Of a stretch of 64,000 bases of DNA, positions 1 through 11,355 are shown in pieces. Made by a program: the position numbers and the translations under genes. The stretch comes from Pipra filicauda. Lineage: Eukaryota; Chordata; Aves; Passeriformes; Pipridae. Every line of letters begins with the position of its first letter. Position 1 is the first letter of the stretch. The stretch is taken from positions 1,692,408-1,756,407 of the forward strand of contig NW_024104302.1 in the NCBI RefSeq assembly GCF_003945595.2. The letters are read 5' to 3'. The notes under the pieces were generated by a model. That model saw nothing but the letters and a program-made list of their open reading frames with translations. It was not told the DNA's origin and made no database searches.

Positions 1-541
1 ACACAGGTGTACGCTCACCCCACACTGCATCACAGCAGCGAACACCGAATGCCCCAGGGCTGAAGGGTCCCTCGTGCTGGCACTTTATCTCCATGTCACA
101 GTGTCTGCCCGTTCCTGTCACAGAGCTGCCTCGCCAGCAGACCCCAGGCACCCAGGGGTGAGCACCCTGCTCCCGGTGGTGCTGTCCCCAGCCCTGCAGT
201 GCGGAGCTGACGTGTCCCCATGAGCTGCAGAGGGAGTGCAGGATCTCCCCACTGCTGCTGGGTCCCAGGCAGACGACCTCCACCCGTGGGTGCAGGAGGG
301 GCAGCAGGAGAGTCCTGGGAGTGCAAGGCTCGCTGTGCCATCAGCAAAGGCACGACTGAGACTGTGGGTCTATGTGGTGGGAGCCACCCGGCAGCGCCGC
401 CAGCCCAGCCTCCACAGTCCACTCCCAGTGCAAAATCAGCAGGAAGCACACAGTGGCTGGGGTGCACCAGGGCTAGTGGGTGCCCCTGAGACCAGAGCTA
501 GGGTGGCCACTTGCCTGGGCACAATTACCTGCAGGGATGCC
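1..541 (-). other. G6PC1: G6PC1 3' UTR / downstream flank
   Basis: This stretch lies downstream of the G6PC1 stop codon and holds no second gene that I can recognise. A variant poly(A) hexamer GATAAA on the minus strand (TTTATC at 84-89) could end the transcript about 450 nt past the stop; no canonical AATAAA is seen. The open frames here are long only because the DNA is GC-rich. Confidence 0.45.
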
Positions 542-2802
542 CTAGGCAGCCTTCTTGTCCTGTGTGGCCATGAGGTGGGAGAGGCAGTAGGGGATGAGGC
601 TGACAGTAGCCAGTGGCACAGCTGCACTCTTGCAGAAGGAGAGGGCGTAGAAGAGCAGCTGCATGTGGGAGGGTGGCTTGAAGGCATCAAAGATGTGGAG
701 GATGAGGAGGGAGGCAGTGACACAGCCCAGGCGGAAGGGCAGCTGCTGGCCCTGCTTCCCCTGGCAGCTCTTCTTGTACATGTGGGAGTTGACAGCCAGC
801 CCCAGCCCAAAGAGGATGCCCAGGTTACGGAGGAGGCTGGCAAAGGGGGTGGTGTCGATGTGGACCCACTCAGGGTGGCTGCACCACCTCTGTGCCTTCT
901 CCAGTGTCCAGAGCAGGTCCACGCCAAGCACCCGCAGCAGCAGGTAGAAACCAATGGTGAAGCTGAAGAGGAATAAGGTGATGCCCGTGTACCGATGGAG
1001 GCTGGCGTGGTAGATGCAGCGGACATGCTGAAAGGTCTTGGCCACAGCCATCCCTGCCGGTAACAAAGCAGGAGCACTGGTCAGTGCTCAAGGTACTGCA
1101 GTCCAGCATGGAAGAGCCGCAGGGAAGGGCATGGGGGTCTGATGCACTTACCTGAGAAAACGCCTGCGATGACTTGGTGGGGGAAGTGAGCGGCAATGAA
1201 GACTCGGGACAGGCAGACGCAGACCTGAACTGCCCAGAACCCCGTCCAAAGCACCATCCACAGCACCCTGCGAGGGGCAGGTGGCTACGTTGGTGCCAGA
1301 GCCAGCTTGCACTGCTTGTGGCACTGCCATCCCACACCTTAAACAATGCCTGGCTCTCTGCCAAGCCCATCCTCATGCAGACCCCACTTGGGGTGCCACA
1401 GCCTGTCTATCTGTCCACAGCCTTGTGCCTTGATGGGCTTGGCTGTGCCAATCAGTGCTGGAGCTGCCTCTGCCCAGCACTCTGCCCAGGTTGTTCTGGT
1501 GCACAGCTTACCAGTATCCGAATGTCCTTGACTGCTTCTTCCCACCAGCAGCGGAGAGGAGGGCCACCACCATGACGTAGTACACACCTGCTGCACCCAT
1601 GGCATGGCCAGACGGGCTCCCTGGGCAAAAAGAGAGCCCCGGGTCAGACCTGGTGTGAGCCAGAGCTGAGCACAGGCAGGGTTTGTGCTGAACCACCACA
1701 TCTTCACCAAGGGTCAAGGTCTGCTCTGTACAGGGACTTCCCTGCCTCCCCCCACTGCGGGCACAGCTGGTGTGCCTGGAAGCACAGCAGTAATGGCCCT
1801 CCCTCAAGAGCTGGCCAGGACCATGTGCCACTGGTGGGCTGCCAACCATGACCCTGCCCAGGCCAGCACCCCCCTCCCTGCATGTGCAGGTCACCCTGGG
1901 CAAGTGCCCGTTGCCCCAGCTGGGGCACCCTACCAGGGCTGTGGGACCCTACCAGGGCCAGTCTCGCAGGTGAGCGGGAACTGCTGGATCTCCGGGGCAG
2001 AGGTGTTGTTGTAATAGTCCGTGTCGTGGACCCACCAGTATGGTCTCTCTCCAAAGAGGATCCTGAAAAGAAAGGAGAATGGGGTCTGAGGAGGTTTTGG
2101 GCACAGCTGCAGCTTCAGCTCTGTCCTGGGAGCTGGAAGAAGCAAAGGACCCACAAGTGGTTGAGGGCATCCTGACAAACACAGCATACAGCTGGTCGCT
2201 TGGTTCTGACAGCTGACACTGCCTGTCCATGTCCCCATCCCCGGCCCTGAAGGGGAAGAGCAAGAACTTCCTGGGTGCAAGTCAATGCAACCTCCTGTGC
2301 TGAGGGACTCTGTGCAGCCCCTGCTCAGCACCACAGTTCTGGCTGATAAGCAGAGTCTGTTTGTAGAAGGCTCCATCTCTCTGCCTGGCTCTGAGAAGGG
2401 GGGAGCTGTTGCTGCACAGCTTGGGAAGGAGCGACCATTGTCACTGCCCAGCTGGGAGCTGAACTCTGTCCTTTGTTCTACTCCAGCATTGGGGCTGAGA
2501 GCACCCAGCTGGCCCGCATTAGTCCAGCTGTGCCAACACACTCAGAGGGAGCTGTGGCTCAGGGCCACTCACCACTTGAAGACAAGGTTGAGCCAGTCTC
2601 CGATCACAGCCACCCAGATGAGTCTGATGCCCACTGCCTCACTGAAGTGGAACCAGATGGGGAAGAGGACAAAAAAAGCGTTCCTGAGGTCAGCAGCATA
2701 GGAGATGAAGAGGAACAAGTCCTGGGAGCCCTGGAAGTGCTGCTGCAGCCAGTGCGTTGTCCGGACGCCCAGGTCGTGCAGGAGGTTCATGTTGGCCTCC
2801 AT
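542..2802 (-). CDS. G6PC1: glucose-6-phosphatase catalytic subunit 1
   Basis: Five exons: 2573-2802, 1953-2062, 1512-1620, 1152-1267 and 542-1053, giving 358 aa (human 357). Exon coding lengths 230, 110 and 116 match the human gene as I know it; exon 3 is one codon longer. The enzyme hydrolyses glucose-6-phosphate in the ER lumen, the last step of gluconeogenesis and glycogenolysis. Phosphatase-family residues are all present: Lys76, Arg83 (GERPYWW), the SGHAMG motif with His119, Arg171 and His177 (AAHFPH). Many hydrophobic segments fit a nine-pass ER membrane protein, and the C-terminal KKAA is a dilysine ER-retrieval signal. The start is the ATG of MEANMN, which aligns with the human start; a further in-frame stretch upstream has no ATG and runs past the predicted transcription start. 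Introns 1 (510 bp) and 2 (332 bp) hold nothing recognisable. Flanking AOC genes support G6PC1 over G6PC2 or G6PC3. Confidence 0.96.
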
Positions 2803-2867
2803 CCTCCTCTGCTGCCCCTGCCCTCGGCTCGGCTCCGGCTGCCCCACGCTCCGCTGTGCCGCTGGGG

Positions 2868-2990
2868 TTTTATAGTCTGCTGAGTCTTGTTTGCTGTGGG
2901 CAGGTCACTGTCCCAGCACTGATCTTTGGACTCAAAACCACTTTTGCCAAAGGTGCATCACCGGGGGGGGTTGTTACAAACATGTTTGGA
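2868..2990 (-). promoter_or_regulatory. G6PC1 core promoter: TATA box, HNF4-like DR1, FOX-like sites
   Basis: On the minus strand TATAAAA lies at 2868-2874, 66 nt upstream of the start codon, which predicts transcription starting near 2840. A DR1-like site, AGTCCA-A-AGATCA, lies at 2920-2932, about 80-90 bp upstream of that start. Forkhead-like TGTTTG motifs occur near 2889-2894 and within the partly palindromic ACAAACATGTTTG at 2976-2988. Mammalian G6PC1 promoters are known to use HNF4, FOXO1/FOXA and a TATA box at similar spacing; occupancy here is inferred. Confidence 0.65.
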
Positions 2991-3029
2991 ATAACTTACA
3001 TAAAAGGGAAAAACAGGCTCTGAGGGCAC

Positions 3030-6000
3030 TTGGAGCACAGGGTGCTCCAGCAACAGCGCTGTCCCCTGCCCCACACTGTCCCCTCACTCAGGGGAATCCT
3101 GCAGCCCCAGCTCCTCTGGTCACCCAATACAACAGCTCATCTGCTCCAACTGAACTGCAGCCTTTGCTCCATTATCGGTGTGACAGCCCTGCAGAGCTGC
3201 TGTGCCCAGGGTTGATACTGCTCCCACCTCTCTGCCATCTCCCTGTGAATCACCACCAGACCATGCCAGGGGCGCCCAGGAGTGTGGAGTGGGTGCATGG
3301 AGCAGAGGACAGGCTGCCTACCCCCTCCTCATTTGCCAGGCTAATTTAACCAGGACTTCACATAATGGAAAACTTTCCAAGCCATTCCTGGAGTTCCCCG
3401 CAGCCACAGACGGCCAGGCTGGGGGTGCTCCTGGCTGCCAGCCATATTCCTCTGGTCTCTGCTGTGGGGCTAAAGAACCTTTGCAAATAGGGATGGCATT
3501 CCTCCTCCCAGCACCACTCTGCTGTGTTAATCCCTCCTGCACCATCAGACCCCGGCTGAGGGGACGGAGCCAAACATGCCACTCATCCCATGGTACTGGA
3601 TACCAGCCCTTGGCTGTTCCCTCAACCCCAGCCACACCCTGTTGTCACTGGCAGCACTGTGGGCACCACAACTTCATCATCCACAACCGCTGTTGCATGA
3701 GCATGCAGCTTTGTGGCAGCAGCACAGGGTGCTCAGCTACCACCTGCCACACCTGAACAGGCAGCTGCCCACGATGGGAGCAGGCAGCTGCCCATGATGG
3801 GAGCAGGCAGCTGCCCATGATGGGAGTAGGCAGCAAGGTGTTAGTGATCAGCAGCCAGTGGAATGCATCACTTATTTCCCTCGTGAGCAGACAGGTCAAG
3901 ATCCTTGAACCGTTTCCATAAACCGTTTGCTGCTGTGAGAGTCATGTCCTGAGCCAAGCCCTGCCCACAAACAGCGAGGTTTACAGGCAGCATCCTGTCC
4001 CCCCTGCCCATGCAGAGCCCAGGGAGCCACGGGGTCCCAGCAAACCTTCCTCCCTGGGATACGGGCACGAATGGCCCGTGAGAGCAGCAGTGCAAATGCT
4101 GTGGGGTCAGCCCTGCCACAGGCACATCCTTGCCCAGGGCTGGTCCTCCCCATCCCTCCCAGCCCAGCCTCGCTGCATTCAAAGGGGATAGTGTGAGCTC
4201 CTGACCTACAGAACACCCCAACAAAACAGAAGCTTGCAAAGAAATGGAGTTACTCTTGCAAAACATATTCCCTAACTGCTCATTCCAGGGTCCTCAACTG
4301 AGAGTGGCTTTGGCCAGCGTGAAGGAATGCAACAGACTTGGCTTCTGTGTCAAAAACATTTTGAAACCATCAGCAATAAATCTTCCACGGGAGATTTCAC
4401 AGCAGAAAATGGGGCAAAATGCTCTGAGGGATGGGGACTAGCACTCCAGTCCACTTGGAAAGTCACTGCAGGAAACCTGGGGCTGCAGCAGGGAGAGACC
4501 AGGGAGCAAGACAGAAGCAATCACCTCCTCCCTCCCAGCACGGAGGACACAGTGGCAGAGCCCAGTACCCCCCTGTGCAGTGGCCAGGTGCACATGCCAC
4601 GGGTCAGGTCTGTGCCAGAGCTGCCAGGAGGCACGCAGTGGTTTCCCAGCACTGCTCCGTGCCCTGCGCTGTGGATAAAATCCCTGGTCCCAAAGTCACT
4701 GTGTGGAGCAGGGCCAGGTTGGGGCAGCAGGAGCTGCTGACCCCCTGGGCACCGCAGGGTTCTGCATCCTGGCCCATCTGACACCAGCTTGAGGAGCACC
4801 GTGCCAGGCTCCAGCTCACCCCCTGCACCAAGCAGCCACGCTGGCAGCACTGCTGGGGACGTGCATTGCAAACTGGCTGGGGAGGCTTTCTCAGGGAAGG
4901 AGTGGGGCCAGGCTGGGGGAACCTGATTTCTGCCCTGGGCCTGTGCACACTGAGCTCAGGATCAGCTGGCAGCCCAGGAGGAGCGTGCCTGCAGTGGCAG
5001 CAGCTGGATCTGGGACACAGAGCTCCAGATGGAGCTACAGCAGGTGCAGCACGAGTGGGTGCTGTAACATAGTGTGCTGCATGCAGTGCCAATGTTTGGT
5101 CCAGAACGTTCCCAGCTGGCTGCAAGGTCCGGGCCAGGCAGCAGCGGGTCACTGCCAGCACGGGACTGCGTCAGCAGGCAGAGTCCAGGCAGCACCGTGC
5201 ACACGTGGGCACGCGGCAGAGGGCAGGATGCCAGCCAGACACGACCAAGACCTCAGAGGACCTCTGGGCACAGTCCCTGCTGTCGCCCCAGGGCAGCCAG
5301 GGACCACTGCAGCCTCCCACAGAGACACAGCCTCAGCTGCTCACTCTGCACAATGCCCCTGGGTGCTGCTGGGAGCTGAGGTGGTTCCCAGGGGAAAGTG
5401 CAGCTGCCATTAGGGCTTCTCAAGCCCCTTGCAGCATGGTTCTGGGCAGACCCAGCCACTACACTGAGAGGTCAGAGAGGATGGACACCCACCATGCCCC
5501 CAGGGACACCTTGGCTGGTGCTCAGCATCTGCAGCCACATGCCAGGACTGGCACCACTCTCCCCAAGCTCCTTGGTGCCCCATCCCAGCCTGGCACAGTG
5601 GGGATGGGTTCTGGAGCCTGCAGGATCCCACAGGTCAGGACTGCACAAGCAGCTAGGGGTGCAGGAGCAAGAGTCTTCGCACTGGGGTGGGGCTAAGCAC
5701 GTTAGGCAGCAGCCAAGGCCAGAACTGATTAATGCTGCTCAGAACAGCTGTTACACATTAACTCCCTTGTTTGTCCCATATGTCCCAGCAGGAGCCTCCT
5801 ACCAGCACCCTGGGCCCAGGAGCAGGGCTGGGGCACCCTCACACAGCCATGCCAGGCACTGTGCTGGGCGCTGTGCCAGCCCCCACAGCCCCTGGACCCC
5901 TGCAGAGCTGAGCCAGGGCCACCCCTTACAGGACACCAGTCTCCACAGCATCAGCCATACTGGGGGCTCACCCCAGCCTTAGGAGCCACAGCAGCACCTG

Positions 6001-6704
6001 TGAGCTACTTAGGTTTGGTCAGGGAAAGCACCCCAGTGCCCGTCTATTGGGAAGGGCAGACACGTGGCAGCCCAGCTCGGGCAGTGCCCCTCCGGGGGCC
6101 CAGCCGTGGGCTCCTCCCATGAGCTCCCAGTGAGCCCAGCACACTCTCCCTACCTGCAGAGTTGGCACTGCAGCAGCTGCCAGAGCCTGGCAGCACCTGG
6201 GCCCTGCAGTCGGGATGCTGCAGTGGCTGTGAGGCTGGGGAGGATCTTTCGGGCATCCCGGAGCTGCCATCTCCCTGTGGATGGGAGTGCCATCACACCG
6301 CTCTCTCCTGCCACCCTGGGCAAAACCTTCGGTGGACCGTGGCTCCAGGGGCAGCTGTGGCTTTGTGCCATGTGCAGCCCTGGCCGGCACTGTCACCCTG
6401 TGTGCACTGGTGTACCTTGGGCAGGTGGCAGGAGCCCTGTCTGAGTGGAGGGGGGCAGCTGTGGGCATGACACCAGATGGAGATCAAAAAATCACTCCTA
6501 GGGGTTGTTTTTCAGAGGTTTTGGTTGCACCTTTAGCAGCACTGCAGTGCTGAAATGACAGCTTCACCAACACCCTCAAAAACCAACCCTGAGCACATGA
6601 CACCCTGGGCAGGGGGAGGGCAGGTCCTGGGGTGGTGACAGAGCCCCTCCAAGCACCTGCCCAATGCCTATATGGGTGGGGAGGGGGCAGCAGGCCCTGG
6701 CCCG
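3030..6704. other. intergenic spacer between G6PC1 and the first amine oxidase gene
   Basis: About 3.7 kb with no coding exon that I can support and no recognisable transposon. It contains one short minisatellite (3758-3833). The part nearest 6704 is the 3' UTR and flank of the amine oxidase gene on the minus strand; no canonical AATAAA was found there. Confidence 0.5.
3758..3833. repeat. 23-bp minisatellite, 3.3 copies
   Basis: Three consecutive 23-bp units at 3758-3780, 3781-3803 and 3804-3826, followed by a partial unit. The units differ at only one base. Each contains an E-box-like CAGCTG and the sequence CCATGATGGG. Confidence 0.9.
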
Positions 6705-9700
6705 TCACACCCCGCCAAATGGCGGTGCCAGGCTGACGTTGAGGAAGCCCCCAAAGTGGAAGGGGGGAAGGTGGGGGGCACAGGCAGCAGCGGAGGGCAG
6801 GCAGGCGAGGGGGTTGGCCCCGCATGCCCTGGTGTCCTGCTCACTGCTGAAGTACACACTGCCAGGTGAGTCCACTGAGGGGTCCTCGTTGAAGTAGTTG
6901 TAGGGCCTCAGGAAAAAGCCAACACTGTTCCCCACGGCCACCGTGTTGGGGACGTCTTCAGCATGGGGGACATGCAGGAACCCCACGGAGATCCAGGCGA
7001 CCAGGTCCTGGGCAGGAGAGCAAAGAGGCATTTATCAGGCTGAGCAGGACTCTTCCAGCCTGGTGGCTGCTCAGTTTGGCTCCAGGACACGTGAAGCCTC
7101 TGTCCAGGGCAGGAGCCAGGATAGCACCCACAGTGCTCAGCTCCTCTCCCCCCAGAGCCCCCGGCTTACCTCGTTGGTGATGGTCTCATTGTTGATGAAG
7201 TCGGCGAAGGCGACAGTGGGCGTCCAGGGGTCATTCTGGTTGTAGATGCTGGTGCTGGTGGGCTCCTCCTCCTTCCGCTGGGTGACAGCCAGCTGGTACC
7301 TGCCAGCACAGGGAGCAAAGGGCTTTTCCATGCTGGCACAGGGCAGGGCAGCCATGGCATTGCTGGCTGGATGCACTGGTGAACTGGGGCTGGATGCATC
7401 CCTGGTGCATGCCAGGGGACCTGATCTGTCCTGAGGCAGGGAGGGAAAAGGCTGGCAGGGATAAGCATGGCAGTAATGGTCAGCAGCCCCAGCACCTTTG
7501 GGCTTGCAGGGAATGCCTTACTGCCCTTGGCTTTTCCAGCATGCCTGAGAAACACAAATTGATCCAGGCAAAGATGCTGCTGCTCAATGCCCAACACAGT
7601 CCCTTCAGCCACAGCTACTTCTCATCCATACAGATTCCCCAGCATGAGCTCTGTTAGTTCACCCTGGCAGCGAGACTGGTCTGTGCTTATCCCAAGCATT
7701 TTCTAAAACACATTCTGTCCTCAAGGGAAGATACCACAACCTGGGGAAGCCAGTGCTTCCCTTGGGAATTAGTCCTGCAGCTTGGTTCCCCTCAAAGGGA
7801 AAAACACGTCATTTCTCTAAATTAGTCTGATCCGGGGTCAGATTCCTGCCTGTGACCTACCATGAGCAGACGTTATTGAGCAACTTTTCAGCGGAATTTC
7901 AGAGCCAAAACCCATGCATGTTCTCTGTTTAACCCTTCCCTGCAGCTTGGCACAGGCCTGCACAGAAGTGGCAGCTCCCCTGCACCAGGAGCAGGAGGAG
8001 CCAGGGCTGCAGGGGTGAGTGGGGGAATAGGGAGAGGGAGCCAAGTGCTCCCCAGCCCTGGCACCCACCTGCCCCAGCTGACAGACCGCTCCATGGAGCT
8101 GTTGATGGGCAGGTGCTTCCCAGCAAAGCTGATGATCTGGATCCGATAGCTGCGTGGGTGCCCCCACTTGTTGGGATTGGGGCTGGCAAAGGAGAGGTAG
8201 CGGGGCAGGGGGGCATTGAGTGGGAATGCTGCCTCATCCTCCCTCTCCAGCCTTTTCCTGCGGAGGTACGGACGCTCGATGGTGTTCTGCGTGCTCCAGG
8301 GATCTTTGATAATCTCATACTCCATGTCCTGGGTCTCCAGGAAGTTCAGCTGCCCTGTGAAGCAGAAGGGGAAACATTCTCGACCTCCACACCCCAGGCA
8401 GAGCTGCAGGCCACAGTGAACCACAGCCATGAACAAAGGTGGCCAGACCTACCGTCGACATCGAGGTCCACCTTGTAGTGCATGTGGTGGAAGTGCATCG
8501 TTCCCAGCGTGTGGGGCCCAACCCTGTTGCCATAGTTAGTGCCTTGGCCATGGAGGAAGGAGGTGCTAATGTAGCCAGTAGCATGCACACGGACCTCCAT
8601 GGCCCCACTGCCGTGGAACATGAAGTCCCAGATGTAGTCGTAGTTGACGAGCGTGGAGATGGTACGGATGACCAGCCTGTTTTTCCGCAGCCCACCGTAG
8701 TAAAAGGACTGCGAGTCAGAGAAGTGGCGCCGCAGAGGGAGGGCAGAGTCGTGCTCAAAAATGCAGAGTGAGTTTTGGTTGGTCTTGGGAGTATCTGACT
8801 CTGCCAGGTAGTGCCGGTCCACATAGGTCGCTGTGTAGGGGCAGTCGACACCCCGGACCAGCTCGTAGGCAAACCTGCCGATGCCAAAGCTCCCGTCAAG
8901 GTAGCGGGTGGACATGCCCCCAGGGCAGTTGGAGCCATACAGGGCTAAGGCTTCCTGGAGACTCAGCTCATAGACAATCCTCTCCCCCCGGTACCTGATG
9001 TCAAAGAGGCGTGGGCCAGAGTTGGGGTTCATGCCAAAGGTGATGCTCCAGCCCTGGTAGGTGACGCGATTGCCCCTGACGCTGTAGCGGGGACCCTGGG
9101 GCTCAAACTGCAGCGGACCCAGGGAGTCAGGGGGGTACCGGGGCCTCATTGAGCCCAGCACTGCATCAACCTGGGGCTTCTTGAGCCTGACGACCTCCAG
9201 TGTGTGAGCCAGAAACTCCTGCTCCAGATCCTCTGTGCTGGCAAAGTACCGGCCGTTGTAGAAGACTTTGCGCAGCTGCCAACGGGAGGCGTGGAGGTCC
9301 CTGTGCTCCACCAGCACCTCCAGCCCCACTGGTGACAGGTAGTAGCCAGTGCCAGCCACATTGTGGAAAAGGACAAACCAGGTTGTGCGGTCGCCAGACT
9401 TGAAGCCCCGTGGGGCCGTGGTGAGGATGGCCAGGTCGGTCCCGTCAGACTCGCAGCATGTGGTGAGGAATTGCGGCGCCTTTTTCAACTCCCTCCGGAT
9501 GAGGGTGTTGATATCCATGTACTCCTTGCCAGTAACAGGTCTGCGGTGGTATGGCACCTTCCCCCCGTACTTCTGCACCGTCACGTCCCGGTGGTACGCC
9601 GGCGTTGGCAGAGGACCCACCACGTACTCGGTGACATTGGGGTCTGGCTGGTTCCCAAAGTACAGCACAGCCAGTGCCTCTCGGGCGGGACGAGCCCCCC

Positions 9701-10022
9701 CGCCGTCCAGGAACCGCAGCACCTCTGCCTTGGCGGGGACCTGCAGGTCCACGGAGGCGATGCAGTTGTCCGAGGGTTTGGCACGCGAGGCATCGACCAG
9801 CTGCACCCCGAGGTTTCCCTGCAGGTACCGCACCACTTGTGCCATCTCCTCGGGTGTCAGGTCAGCAAAGACCAGGCTCTGGCCATCCTCGGTGTCCTCC
9901 TGCTCCACGGGCAGGTGCTGGCAGGTGCTGGGCGCCCTTCCTCTGGTCAGCAACACGCAGACCAAAGCGAATATCGTGGCTAACGCCAGACCGAGAAGGA
10001 CGAGCACAGTTTTCACGTTCAT
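6705..10022 (-). CDS. AOC3: copper amine oxidase, AOC2/AOC3 type, complete gene
   Basis: Four exons: 8453-10022, 8069-8354, 7170-7299 and 6705-7007, encoding 762 aa (human AOC3 763). The first exon carries most of the protein, as in mammals. The product is a type II membrane, copper- and topaquinone-dependent amine oxidase that deaminates primary amines to aldehyde, ammonia and hydrogen peroxide. An N-terminal transmembrane helix spans about residues 5-26. The topaquinone motif NYDY has its precursor Tyr at 461. Copper ligands His510 and His512 lie in HFHHMHYK, and the third His lies in the exon 4 segment [19 protein letters not shown] segment near residue 376 carries the likely catalytic Asp. 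The start is the ATG of MNVKTV, which aligns with family starts. The largest intron (7300-8068) holds nothing recognisable. It could equally be called AOC2, because mammalian AOC2 and AOC3 are close duplicates. Confidence 0.93.
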
Positions 10023-11355
10023 GCCTGCTGAGGCACCGAGTGCTCCTGCAGTCTGGCAGGATGCATTTCCAGTTGCAGAATCCTCCCAGTGACCCTCGGG
10101 AGCAAGGGGCTGGGTTTGTTTTCCCCCCCTGTTTTCTCAGCAGGAAACAGTCTGGAGGAACTCGCAAGAAGGACGTGCAGAGATGTTCTCACACATTGCC
10201 AGGATTTGCTGGGAACCATAAAAGGCAACTTTGCACTGCTTCGCCAGCAGTTTATAGTTTTAAGTAAACTTAATGCTTGTGCATCTGTCCTTCCCTCTGG
10301 TCCCAGATCATACACTGCAGAACTTGAAGGGGATGGATCCAGTCATTCGAGGGAAATAAATGCATCTCCCCGCTCCTCCTTCTTTTAACCCTGCAGATGC
10401 TGGGCAGGCAGCAGTGGCCGCAGAGACAACCCTTCCCCATGCAGAGCAGCGCTGGGCACAGCACCACGGCCTCATCCTGACACAGCCCCACCACCACCAC
10501 CAGCATCGCCTGCTGCTGCCAAAATCCCCACAGTCCTGCAGCCGTGACAAAGGGAACAGACACTTGTCACTCCACAAATGTGCCCCTGATCCTGAGCTAC
10601 ATCCTAGCACAGATGGGGCTGTGAGGAGGGGGACGAGGGCTCCAGAGCCTGACCAGCATCCTGGCAAACGGGCAGTGGCACTGGCCATGCTGCACTGCCA
10701 GCAGCCATGAGACCTTGCAAAGGTCCCCTTTGCATCCCTCCCCTGTGCTCAGCACTGAGTGCCTGAGAGCTGCAGCCCATGGGGTCCTGGCCCTGAACCC
10801 AGCCTTCCACCAACACCCACAGGGCTTGGTGCCAGTGCCCACCTCGGCCCCAGAGGCCCAGGGCACCCCAGCCCATCCCTCCTGCCCTCCAGCTGGACGT
10901 CCCCATGCCCTGACAGGCACCCAGTGCCACACTGCTGGGTTGGTTTGTGGGCAGAGGGAACATGGCAGAGACCAGCATCACACCCCAGGAGACACTGCTG
11001 TGAGTTGTAAGAACGAGACACTCGAGAGCACTGGACCAGCACCATTTTCATTATTTTAACCTGAGGTATGCACTACATAGCACTTATTTCTACAGCAGAG
11101 GAACAGGATTTTCTCCTCACTTTCCTCCTGAAACAGACTCAAACTCAGCAATTAACAGATAACACAGACTCCCATGTGGCATCATGCCAGGAAGATCACG
11201 CTTCCTTTTTCAAGAGCACTATCTCAAAAGCAATGATAAAATGTGAAGTCATTACACAACTGGAAATTGAGACAACTTCACTAAAATAAGAAAATCTGAG
11301 ACAGAACAGTTAACCTGGTGTCTCTGACCTTGTCTCCTCGCACCATCCTGTAGCA
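10023..11355. other. spacer between the first and second amine oxidase genes
   Basis: It contains the promoter side of the 6.7-10.0 kb gene and the 3' side of the 11.4-15.4 kb gene. A TATA-like TATAAA on the minus strand lies at 10250-10255, about 230 bp upstream of the start codon. An A/T-rich stretch near 11040-11290 is a plausible 3' UTR for the second gene. I see no gene in it. Confidence 0.45.
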
